This document shows positions 10,054 to 17,820 of a stretch of 37,817 nucleotides of DNA, piece by piece. Both the position numbers and the translations under genes were made by a program. The notes under the pieces are model-generated. The model had not been told where the DNA came from, did no database searches, and worked only from the letters and a program-made list of their open reading frames with translations. Origin of the DNA: Bartonella tribocorum (GTDB taxonomy: Bacteria; Pseudomonadota; Alphaproteobacteria; Rhizobiales; Rhizobiaceae); NCBI RefSeq assembly GCF_002777915.1, contig NZ_NJGE01000006.1, positions 62,681 through 100,497 on the forward strand, in the 5' to 3' direction. Numbering within the stretch: the stretch's first letter is position 1; every line of letters begins with the position of its first letter.

Positions 10054-10795
10054 GTATTGCCAAATAAGAATGCGCGCATAATTGCATATCTCTTCTCTGT
10101 TTATTTATATCTAAAATGATCAGACAACCTAATTTGAAAAAAATACGAAATTTGAAAGGTATAAAAAAGTTGTCATCTTTCCCATCTCCTTTTAATTTAC
10201 CTTAACGACTTTCAAAAGTATCCATAGCAAGATCCTACAATGAAGATTGCCCATTGCTTCACGCTTTCATTTATCGCATTCTTTAACAAGATCACGGTCC
10301 TCACGAACAGACAGAATTTCCTAAACGGAATATTTGTATTGCCAATTCCAGACGCTTGTTTCAAAGTAATATTTCTCAATACTTCCAAGCTCATTGCATG
10401 GCATCCCCTGTAAATGATATAATGGTCACTCGATTATTGTATACCACCATCTTTACGCTTTTACGAAGATGCAAACCAGCACCATCACACACTTTGCCAG
10501 CTCTCAGTTTCTACTAAAGCTCTTGTATTTGAGAACCTTTCATTATAGGCTTTTTTATTTCTCTTTTATTTTATCCACACACTCGTACGATGAGAATACA
10601 CAAAGATATCATTTTAATTGATTGACGATAAAAAGATCTCACGCTACTCGAATTTCTTCTTCAATATGAGAAACGTCTAATTATCCTTATAAATCAACCT
10701 ATTATTTAAAAAAAAGAAACAAAACTTTCCTATTATATTATTTTAATTCTGTATAAAGAAGCGTAAGATTTTTTCCAGAACAGCAGCATTGCCCT
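10054..10795. other. Long gap between uvrA and glnB without a convincing gene
   Basis: The only sizeable frame is a 60-codon minus-strand stretch at 10212-10394. It starts MSLEVLRNITLKQASG, has no good ribosome-binding site and matches nothing I know. Stops crowd all other frames. Sequence character does not resemble the neighbouring genes. The most likely reading is a decayed gene or genes; I cannot name what was lost. Confidence 0.4.
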
Positions 10796-10807
10796 TTATT
10801 CTACAAA

Positions 10808-10830
10808 AAAACGCTCCTCCAAGAGCGTAG
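10808..10830 (-). terminator. Orphan Rho-independent terminator facing left
   Basis: Read on the minus strand, acgctc and gagcgt form a six-base-pair stem around ttggag, followed directly by seven T residues. This is a textbook terminator for a leftward transcript. No leftward gene lies to its right before glnB, which runs the other way. It may end a small RNA, or be left over from a deleted gene. Confidence 0.5.
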
Positions 10831-10869
10831 AGTATCATTGTTTTCGACTTTTTGTGCACAAAGTATCTA

Positions 10870-10897
10870 TTGGACATCTTACAGTTGTCAATATAAT
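10870..10897 (+). promoter_or_regulatory. Probable sigma-70-type promoter of glnB-glnA
   Basis: TTGGAC (10870-10875) and a perfect TATAAT (10892-10897) are separated by 16 bases. They lie 47 bases before the glnB start, and GTTGGAGA a few bases upstream of the start serves as ribosome-binding site. No sigma-54 (GG-N10-GC) element was evident, so expression may be largely housekeeping-driven here. Confidence 0.55.
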
Positions 10898-10901
10898 GTG
10901 A

Positions 10902-11282
<381 letters not shown>

Positions 11283-11340
11283 ATATACAACGAAAAATTC
11301 ATCTTTTATCACCCTCAACGCCATATTAAGGAAATTGAAT

Positions 11341-12750
11341 ATGACAACCGCATCAGATATTATCAAACAGATTGCAGACAACGAAATCCGTTTTGTTGAT
11401 TTACGTTTTACTGATCCACGAGGAAAATTGCATCACATTACAATGGACATCGCAGAGATCAGCGAAGATACCTTTAGTGATGGTGTTATGTTTGATGGTT
11501 CTTCAATTGCGGGTTGGAAAACAATTAATGAATCTGATATGGTTTTAATGCCTGATCCCAAAACAGCGCATATTGATCCTTTTTTTGCTCAGTCTACTTT
11601 GGTCATATTTTGTGATATCCTTGATCCTGTCTCTGGCGAGTTTTATCGTAGGGATCCTCGTTCTATCGCTAAAAGGGCTGAGGTTTATATGAAATCTTTA
11701 GGGATTGGAGATACAATCAATATAGGTCCTGAAGCAGAATTTTTTATCTTTGATGACGTGCGCTATAAAACGGATCCTTACAACACAGGGTTTAGACTCG
11801 ATTCAAGTGAACTTCCCTCCAATGATGATACAGAATATGAAACAGGCAATCTAGGGCATCGCCCACGAATGAAGGGAGGCTATCTTCCTGTACCCCCTGT
11901 TGATTCCTGCCAAGACATGCGTTCTGAAATGCTCACAGCACTCAAAGATATGGGCGTACAGGTAGAAAAACACCATCACGAAGTAGCAGCGGGTCAACAT
12001 GAATTGGGTATTCGTTTTGATACGCTCGTTCGTGAAGCGGATAAGATGCAAATTTTTAAATATGTCGTCCATCAAATAGCAAACAGTTATGGAAAAACAG
12101 CAACTTTCATGCCCAAACCAGTGTTTGGTGACAATGGCTCAGGTATGCACGTTCACATGTCTATTTGGAAAGATGGCAAACCCATTTTTGCCGGCAATGA
12201 ATATGCCGGACTCTCAGAAACCTGTTTATTCTTTATCGGCGGTGTCATTAAGCACGCAAAAGCAATCAACGCCTTTACCAATCCATCCACAAACTCCTAC
12301 AAGCGTTTGGTTCCTGGTTATGAAGCGCCTGTCCTTCTTGCCTATTCGGCACGTAATCGTTCTGCATCTTGCCGTATTCCAATGAGTTCTTCACCAAATT
12401 CAAAACGCGTAGAAGTTCGTTTTCCAGACCCAACAGCAAATCCTTATTTAGCATTTGCAGCCCTCTTAATGGCTGGTCTTGATGGAATCAAAAACAAAAT
12501 TCACCCTGGACATGCTATGGATAAAGATCTTTATGATCTTCCCTTAAAAGAACTCAAAGAAATCCCTACCGTTTCAGGAAGCCTGCGTGAAGCACTTGAA
12601 GCGCTTGACAAAGATCGTGGCTTTCTTAAAGCTGGTGATGTTTTTGATGATGATCAGATTAATTCCTTCATTCAAGTAAAAATGCAAGAAGTCTTGCGTT
12701 ACGAAACAACGCCCCATCCCGTTGAATTTGATATGTACTATTCTGTTTAA
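11341..12750 (+). CDS. glnA: Glutamine synthetase, type I
   Basis: GlnA makes glutamine from glutamate, ammonia and ATP in a dodecamer. I start it at the ATG at 11341, which has AAGGA about eight bases upstream and gives the standard 469 residues. A longer reading from 11272 would overlap glnB and adds a non-conserved stretch. Family motifs are present: FDGSSIAGW near the N-terminus, the metal and glutamate site [32 protein letters not shown], then [30 protein letters not shown]. The adenylylation site is Tyr398 in [11 protein letters not shown], so control by GlnE and P-II is expected. It is co-transcribed with glnB and followed by a strong terminator. Confidence 0.98.
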   Translation: MTTASDIIKQIADNEIRFVDLRFTDPRGKLHHITMDIAEISEDTFSDGVMFDGSSIAGWKTINESDMVLMPDPKTAHIDPFFAQSTLVIFCDILDPVSGEFYRRDPRSIAKRAEVYMKSLGIGDTINIGPEAEFFIFDDVRYKTDPYNTGFRLDSSELPSNDDTEYETGNLGHRPRMKGGYLPVPPVDSCQDMRSEMLTALKDMGVQVEKHHHEVAAGQHELGIRFDTLVREADKMQIFKYVVHQIANSYGKTATFMPKPVFGDNGSGMHVHMSIWKDGKPIFAGNEYAGLSETCLFFIGGVIKHAKAINAFTNPSTNSYKRLVPGYEAPVLLAYSARNRSASCRIPMSSSPNSKRVEVRFPDPTANPYLAFAALLMAGLDGIKNKIHPGHAMDKDLYDLPLKELKEIPTVSGSLREALEALDKDRGFLKAGDVFDDDQINSFIQVKMQEVLRYETTPHPVEFDMYYSV

Positions 12751-12777
12751 ACAATCATACCCATTCTTTTGATTTTT

Positions 12778-12804
12778 AAAATGGAGGCAAAAGCCTCCAT
12801 TTTT
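12778..12804 (+). terminator. glnBA operon terminator
   Basis: Arms atggaggc (12781-12788) and gcctccat (12793-12800) pair perfectly around a four-base A loop. A-rich sequence precedes the stem and a T run follows. It lies 28 bases after the glnA stop. The flanking A and T runs mean it could also work leftward. Confidence 0.85.
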
Positions 12805-12905
12805 GTGGATATTCTTCTCGTGCAAGGGTGTAAGAGGCTTTTAGCTTATCTACTTTTCCTTTATAGTCATTTTGAATCTCTCAGATTAATTAACAAAGGT
12901 TTCTA

Positions 12906-13451
12906 ATGCCGCGGATTTTTTTTCTCGTTTCCATTCTTTTACGCATTGCCCTTATCACATCAACAACTCAAGCACATACAATTACCCCCCCCAAACTTAC
13001 CGCCCTTGAAAAAGCGACATCTGCTTATAGTACAGCACTTAAAAATGCCGATGCGGATGCCATCTTAAATGCTATCCCTCCCGAAATCATCAACAGCTTA
13101 ACCGCCAAAAAAAATCTTAGCCAATCACAATTTCGGCAAATCATGAAAAGCCAAATCGAACAGTTAGCAGAAAGTTATAAAATTGAAAGTATCCACATCG
13201 ACCAAAAACAAAAACGTGACGGTACACTAGATAATGGCATTCCCTATTTTGTTATACCCGTGGAGCTTGTAACCACAACAAATGTTGGGAAAAAATGTTC
13301 TATTCAAACTGAGATTATTGCCTTACTTCATAATGACCAATGGTATTTTATCCGAGGGAATGACGAGACAGTCTTAAATATAATCGATGAAGTTTTTCCT
13401 GGACTTGAAAAAGTAAAAATCAATCCGCAAAAAATCACAAAAATACTGTAA
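12906..13451 (+). CDS. Small exported protein of unknown function
   Basis: A 181-residue protein with a signal peptide: MPRI, then a hydrophobic stretch, with a likely cut after TTQA near residue 23. The mature part begins with an alanine-rich helical segment (LEKATSAYSTALKNADADAILNAI is its style). It ends with a mixed beta-strand section including GIPYFVIPVELVTTTN and ALLHNDQWYFIRGND. That layout resembles small NTF2-like or SnoaL-like folds, but I see no diagnostic motif, so this is only a suggestion. A modest AAAGG lies eight bases before the ATG. It stands alone between the glnA terminator and the convergent ATP12 gene, 10 bases from the latter's stop. Confidence 0.75.
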   Translation: MPRIFFLVSILLRIALITSTTQAHTITPPKLTALEKATSAYSTALKNADADAILNAIPPEIINSLTAKKNLSQSQFRQIMKSQIEQLAESYKIESIHIDQKQKRDGTLDNGIPYFVIPVELVTTTNVGKKCSIQTEIIALLHNDQWYFIRGNDETVLNIIDEVFPGLEKVKINPQKITKIL

Positions 13452-13461
13452 TGAAAAAAAC

Positions 13462-14244
13462 TTATAAACAAGCTGTAACAATTGTAACAGCAGCATTAAA
13501 TTCAACTTTTTTATGAGTACGGTGTGCCATTGCCTCTTTATCCGTTCCCCATTGTTCCATCATCCAATCTTCATCTAAATGGGCAATAGACCAAGCATGA
13601 TCTGCATCAATTTTTCCCGCAGCAACCGCAAGAGCAATAAGAGCAGACCCTGTTAAGGTTGTCATCATATGAAGTGCAGCAAGCATATAAGGAGACTCAA
13701 CGTTACGTAAATAATTGCTCACGGCTTGAATGGCTTCTGATGATTGTTCCACATGCATCAACCCTTCCGTCAAATAAAACCGTGCCCCCAGTTTTTCTTC
13801 TGCCCAATCTAATAAAGGATCCCATTGTTCAGATTGTTTTTGCACCAGCTCTTTAGGTGTTTGTGCACGATAAAAGATCATATCACAGGCAACAAAACGC
13901 AATAAATCTTCAAAAACAACCTGCATATCATCAGCGATACCATCAATAACAGTATTAACCAGACGCGTCATCGGCATTTTTGCTGGATCAATAACGTGCT
14001 TTTGGCACTCAAACTCGTGAGCAATGAATTTAGCAAACACTTCCGTTGGCACAAGAAAAGGGCGCTTTGCAGGCGTTTTAACGGAACGTTCATCCAATAA
14101 AATTGTAAAGCCACCCTCCTCACAAGCGATCTTCACTTGTCTATAAAACCGTTTGGGATGTGATTGGCATGAAAAATTTTGATTCTCCTGAACAGAACTC
14201 TTTTTATTTAAGGGTCTATCAAAACGATTCAAAATTTCACGCAT
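13462..14244 (-). CDS. ATP12-family F1-ATPase assembly chaperone
   Basis: ATP12 proteins bind the free alpha subunit of F1-ATPase and help it assemble with beta; they are found in alphaproteobacteria and mitochondria. The 260-residue protein shows the family landmarks: RFYRQVKIACEEGGFTILLDERSVKTPAKRP near residues 33-63 (only its ends need matching), and MPMTRLVNTVIDGI. Then come LLRFVACDMIFYRA, QWDPLLDWAEEKLGARF and, near the C-terminus, WSIAHLDEDWMMEQWGTDKEA. It has no signal peptide or membrane segment, consistent with a cytoplasmic role. A longer basic N-terminus of about 30 residues precedes the conserved domain. It is monocistronic here; F1 subunit genes are not in the window. Confidence 0.9.
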   Translation of the reverse strand: MREILNRFDRPLNKKSSVQENQNFSCQSHPKRFYRQVKIACEEGGFTILLDERSVKTPAKRPFLVPTEVFAKFIAHEFECQKHVIDPAKMPMTRLVNTVIDGIADDMQVVFEDLLRFVACDMIFYRAQTPKELVQKQSEQWDPLLDWAEEKLGARFYLTEGLMHVEQSSEAIQAVSNYLRNVESPYMLAALHMMTTLTGSALIALAVAAGKIDADHAWSIAHLDEDWMMEQWGTDKEAMAHRTHKKVEFNAAVTIVTACL

Positions 14245-14336
14245 ATTGCTTCACCTCTGATATTTCAAAAAACGACGGTTTTTCAAAGCTCTATATATCT
14301 GATTAAAGCTAAACTGATTTCTTTCTCTATCCTAAA

Positions 14337-14457
14337 GAAAGAAAAAAGTCTTACCAATCCAAATCTGATTTTAAAATATATCCTTTATTGAACAAACAAG
14401 ACAATGATCTTGGATCTTGTCTCTATATTCTAAAAACAGTTGTTAGTATAATTTTTT
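14337..14457 (+). repeat. Left copy of an imperfect direct repeat flanking the transporter/ligase pair
   Basis: The block shares its order of short words with 17217-17340. The best core is the 26 bases at 14386-14411, which match 17275-17300 at 24 positions. Before it come the agaaaaaag segment and an AT-rich spacer; after it come a ctatattc-like word and a T run. Weaker likeness may reach left to the ATP12 start region (an acgacg word at 14271 and at 17162). Several small indels separate the copies, so the duplication is old. Confidence 0.6.
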
Positions 14458-14496
14458 AAAATAATTTGTTTTTCTTATATCTTTCTTCTTGAAATA

Positions 14497-14685
14497 TTGA
14501 TACGTAACAAAACATTAATTGAAAGGGATCAAGGTTATATTCAATTTGACTTAGAGCCTCTTAAGCAAGTAATATCACTGATAATTGCAGATACAGAAGC
14601 ATTTGAAATATTAGATGATAACGCTTATTTGGTAGGGGCTAAAGATTATATCCAAAATAATCGTGGAAGATCGCAAACCTTATAG
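14497..14685 (+). CDS. Short ORF of unknown function, perhaps a gene remnant
   Basis: A 62-codon frame starting at TTG. It reads LIERDQGYIQFDLEPLKQ, then DTEAFEILDDNAYLVGAKDY, acidic and helix-prone like a real globular fragment. The frame stays open upstream to about 14450 without a normal start or ribosome-binding site. It ends 60 bases before the EamA gene. I do not recognise it. It could be the truncated start or end of a third gene once belonging to the adjacent cassette, or a chance frame. Confidence 0.3.
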   Translation: MIRNKTLIERDQGYIQFDLEPLKQVISLIIADTEAFEILDDNAYLVGAKDYIQNNRGRSQTL

Positions 14686-14745
14686 TCACGATTTAATTTT
14701 TCAACTTCATCTTATGCACAGCGAGTTATTGGGGGGATTCAATCA

Positions 14746-15693
14746 GTGGATTTTTTTAAAGGACGGTTATTCCTATTCACTTTTGCCATTCTAGCGTTGT
14801 TTTCCATAAGTTGGTTATTATCTAAGAATTTGGTTAGCAATATACCAGTAATGCATGCGGTTGGACTGAGGTTGTTTGCCACTGCTGCCGCTTTATGGTT
14901 GATTGCAGCCGTTCGTGAGAAAGCTGTTTTCAGATCCCTACCATTACTTTCCATGATGCCCTCTTTTTTAATTCTATCAATATTAGGATTCTCGTTGTAC
15001 TTTGTATGCAGCTTTGGTGCATTAAAATCACTCAACGCCAGTGATTTAACCATGGTTCTCGCCACTATTCCAGGAATTACCTATATATTGGGCACACTGA
15101 CAAATAGTCTTATGTTTTCATGGTTCAAGCTTATCGGTATGATCATTGTCAGTGTAGCGGCTATAGCATTCAATATAAACAGTGTAGAGGGGGGATATTA
15201 CAGCTTCATAGGAATAGCTCTTGCTTTAACAGCAGCGCTTTCTTACTCTGCTTATGGTTTATTGTCTAAACGTTATCTTAAAAATTTACCTTTGCTCACC
15301 TCATTGGCTTGGATCACGACAATTTCTGCAGTGTCATTTATGCCATTATTCATTTTTGATCCTGCTCCACTCTTATATCTTAAGTTAGAAGATATATTTA
15401 AGATATTGATTTTAGGAACTGTTTGCTCAGCGCCAGTTTACGTATTGTACCAAAAAGTTTTAGCTGAAGGAGGCGTATTATACGCCAACACTATTGGCGT
15501 ATTATCTCCTTTTGCAGTCGTTGCATGTGAATGGATAATCGGCTCAAGCACTTCTCTCAATGTTATCAAAATAATTGCTATGATAATGGCTATTATAGGA
15601 ATGACACTCTTATTTATAGATGCATCAAAGGTATCTGGATGGCAAGAAAAACGTCGTGCCCAAAATTCCAAATTTAATGAGGAAACAAAATGA
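14746..15693 (+). CDS. EamA-family (DMT superfamily) transporter
   Basis: A 315-residue very hydrophobic protein with about ten predicted membrane helices in two EamA repeats, residues roughly 5-140 and 150-295. The family usually exports small metabolites, amino acids or their analogues. It opens MDFFKGRLFLFTFAILALFS; the second repeat has GIALALTAALSYSAYGLLSKR, and the tail is charged and cytoplasmic (KVSGWQEKRRAQN). I use the GTG at 14746, which has a run of six G residues nine bases upstream. Its stop overlaps the start of the ATP-grasp gene as ATGA, so the two are translationally coupled. The natural inference is that it exports the ligase's product, but no substrate can be read from sequence. 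Confidence 0.88.
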   Translation: MDFFKGRLFLFTFAILALFSISWLLSKNLVSNIPVMHAVGLRLFATAAALWLIAAVREKAVFRSLPLLSMMPSFLILSILGFSLYFVCSFGALKSLNASDLTMVLATIPGITYILGTLTNSLMFSWFKLIGMIIVSVAAIAFNINSVEGGYYSFIGIALALTAALSYSAYGLLSKRYLKNLPLLTSLAWITTISAVSFMPLFIFDPAPLLYLKLEDIFKILILGTVCSAPVYVLYQKVLAEGGVLYANTIGVLSPFAVVACEWIIGSSTSLNVIKIIAMIMAIIGMTLLFIDASKVSGWQEKRRAQNSKFNEETK

Positions 15694-16943
15694 AAAAGCT
15701 CGCATTAGTTTGCCAACGCAATGCAAAATTACCCTTTATATTTGAAGCAGCACAAGCAGCTAATATCGAATTAGTCATGATCTATGATACCGCTGAAAGC
15801 GCTCCTACTCAACTCCCCGCAGCAGTAACTTCAACTTGGCAACTTCCTGTTTTTGATAACCCAGAAGCAGCTCTAGATGCTTTTGCAAAAGGCGTAAAAG
15901 AACGCAATATTGCTGGAGTTATGACCCTTCGCGAAGAAGCCATCCTATGGACAGCTTTGGCAGCCCAAAAAATCAATACGCCCGGTATTGAGCCAGAAGT
16001 AGCAGCATTAACCAGAAACAAATATCTCATGCGACAAGCTTTTGCTAAAGCAGGGCTTAGAACACCAAGATTTCTTTATATAGATAATCCAAAAGACCTA
16101 TCACAAGTACATGCCTTAGACTATCCACTCGTTATTAAACCTGTCTCTGGCTGGGCGAGTACAGGCGTAATGTTAGCTAAAAATTCCACCGAACTTCCTG
16201 ATCTCGTCAAAGCGGTATGGAATGTTCAGCATAAAGACATGGCACGTTTTAACGATAAAAATAAACCTTTAGGTTTAGTCGTAGAACAGTATTTGCCAGG
16301 AAAAGAATTTGTTGTCGAATGCTTTGTGGATACAGCAGGTGTGCATGTTTTAGCCGTTGGCGACAAAGGGAAACCTGAAGGACCATGGTTTGAGGAAACA
16401 ATTTATCGTCAACGCTGTGATATAGATGATCCTTTAATGATTGCTTTATGTGAGACTGCATGTTCAGGCGTTAAAGCTCTTGGTATAAACATGGGTGCTG
16501 CCCATGTGGAGCTACGCCTCGATGCCAATAATTTACCTTATATCATTGAGATTGGAGCTCGTATAGGTGGATCGGGGGTCTCCCATTTTATTGTGGAGCA
16601 AGGTACAGGGGTTTCATTTGCAAAACTCTGTATGAAAGCCGCTTTAGCTGAACAAAACCCCATCCTTCCCGATAGACTCCCAGCTAAAAAAGTGGCTGCA
16701 AATTACATTATTCCTCTTCATGGTTATGGACACTTCTGCGGATTTTCAGGTCTAGATAAAGTTGCACAGAATCCTCAAACCGCCAGAACTATAATTTTCT
16801 TTGAACCTGATCATATTTCACCACCTCCACCAGCATTTGGTGGATACCCTGGTTTTATTTTCTCTGTTCATGCCTCAGATCAAGAAGCGCGCGATTACCA
16901 TCAATGGCTTGATAATACCTTAAGCATCCTATGGAAACACTAG
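15690..16943 (+). CDS. ATP-grasp ligase, probable amino acid or peptide ligase
   Basis: A 417-residue ATP-grasp enzyme of the carboxylate-amine ligase type, which joins an acid to an amine through an acyl phosphate. The N-terminal domain starts MKKLALVCQRNAKLPFIFEA. The fold signature follows: RNKYLMRQAFAKAGLRTPRF near 109-128, the ATP lysine Lys150 in YPLVIKPVSGWAS, the hinge VVEQYLPG at 198-204, and the metal-binding residues Glu274 (AHVELRL) and Glu287 with Arg291 (IIEIGARIGG). The layout resembles bacterial L-amino acid ligases (BacD/YwfE type) and related biosynthetic ligases more than PurK, carbamoyl-phosphate synthase or D-Ala ligase. The four-base overlap with the EamA exporter suggests synthesis and export of one small molecule. 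Substrates are unknown. Confidence 0.85.
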   Translation: MKKLALVCQRNAKLPFIFEAAQAANIELVMIYDTAESAPTQLPAAVTSTWQLPVFDNPEAALDAFAKGVKERNIAGVMTLREEAILWTALAAQKINTPGIEPEVAALTRNKYLMRQAFAKAGLRTPRFLYIDNPKDLSQVHALDYPLVIKPVSGWASTGVMLAKNSTELPDLVKAVWNVQHKDMARFNDKNKPLGLVVEQYLPGKEFVVECFVDTAGVHVLAVGDKGKPEGPWFEETIYRQRCDIDDPLMIALCETACSGVKALGINMGAAHVELRLDANNLPYIIEIGARIGGSGVSHFIVEQGTGVSFAKLCMKAALAEQNPILPDRLPAKKVAANYIIPLHGYGHFCGFSGLDKVAQNPQTARTIIFFEPDHISPPPPAFGGYPGFIFSVHASDQEARDYHQWLDNTLSILWKH

Positions 16944-17216
16944 GTTGCTCAATAACCCGATAAAGATTCCACTCAATTTCAACTTTTATATAAATCTCAT
17001 TGATATAGGCAAAACCACAATGCGGTTTCCTAAAATTTGGCAAACATTTTTTTATTAAAGATGCATATTCAAAAACAAAGGATAGAGAGAAGCTATGACC
17101 TGCTTTTTGCTTTTACACTGCATTTTAATAGAAGCTCTTCAATATTTCTATATTCGAAATAACGACGACCTATCATCAATCCTTTCGACATGATCACCCC
17201 CTTCTCTCCACGCCTC
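16944..17216. other. Short gap after the ATP-grasp gene
   Basis: No convincing gene or clear terminator is visible. It contains an acgacg word near 17162 that echoes the sequence before ATP12. A 62-codon minus-strand frame spanning 16855-17043 overlaps the ATP-grasp gene and is a shadow. Confidence 0.4.
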
Positions 17217-17340
17217 AAAAGAGAAAAAAGACCTTATCAACCCCGCTTTAATTTAAAAATTATATTTTTATATCTATTGAACAGACAAGACAACGATCTT
17301 GTTCATATATTCAGCAATAGCTGCTAGAACAGTTTTTTTA
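17217..17340 (+). repeat. Right copy of the imperfect direct repeat
   Basis: It matches the block at 14337-14457 in the same orientation, about 2.9 kb away, with the core at 17275-17300. The EamA and ATP-grasp genes lie exactly between the two copies. No terminal inverted repeat or transposase is present, so this looks like an old segmental duplication or a recombination scar rather than an active element. Confidence 0.6.
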
Positions 17341-17820
17341 AAGAGTTTAAAAGCTGGAAATGTTGAATTTGATAGTCATAATTCACCCACAACCCTGCAC
17401 CCTCTTCATCTAAAAGAGATATCACTCGCATACTTTCAAAATACTCCTCACAGAATATAATGCAAAGCAGAAAAATGCGCTTCACAAAAAATATGAAGCT
17501 GTGCATTTTACGTATCATCCATCTTTGCTTAGCAGAAAAAGCCCCCAATCAAAAATCAAGATCCTCTTGCCTTTCTTAATATCAGCCCCCGTCAAACGAC
17601 GGTGTTTTACGGTATATAGAACAACAATGCTGCTATTTAAAAAGACTGATGACGAATGCATCCCATATCTTGATAGCCAAAACAACACAAACAGATTTAG
17701 AGTTTCATTGACAAATTTTCCTCAAAGCATTCGAGCCCCTTATCAATGAGACAAAAAATTTAAAACAACGTGACCCTTTCATATTTGTCAAAATACATCG
17801 ATTATTTTTAAAAAGATTTG
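17341..17820. other. Gap downstream of the autotransporter gene, no gene seen
   Basis: Two small frames are open, 17324-17548 on the minus strand and 17501-17749 on the plus strand. Neither has a ribosome-binding site or a recognisable sequence, and they overlap each other. I see no strong terminator for the leftward autotransporter gene. Confidence 0.4.

Noticed and set aside
10212-10394. 60-codon minus-strand ORF between uvrA and glnB
   Set aside because: No ribosome-binding site, no known family, and a single short frame in a gap full of stops; kept only as a hint of decay.
17324-17749. Two small opposite-strand ORFs downstream of the autotransporter
   Set aside because: They overlap each other and part of the repeat, without ribosome-binding sites or coding character.
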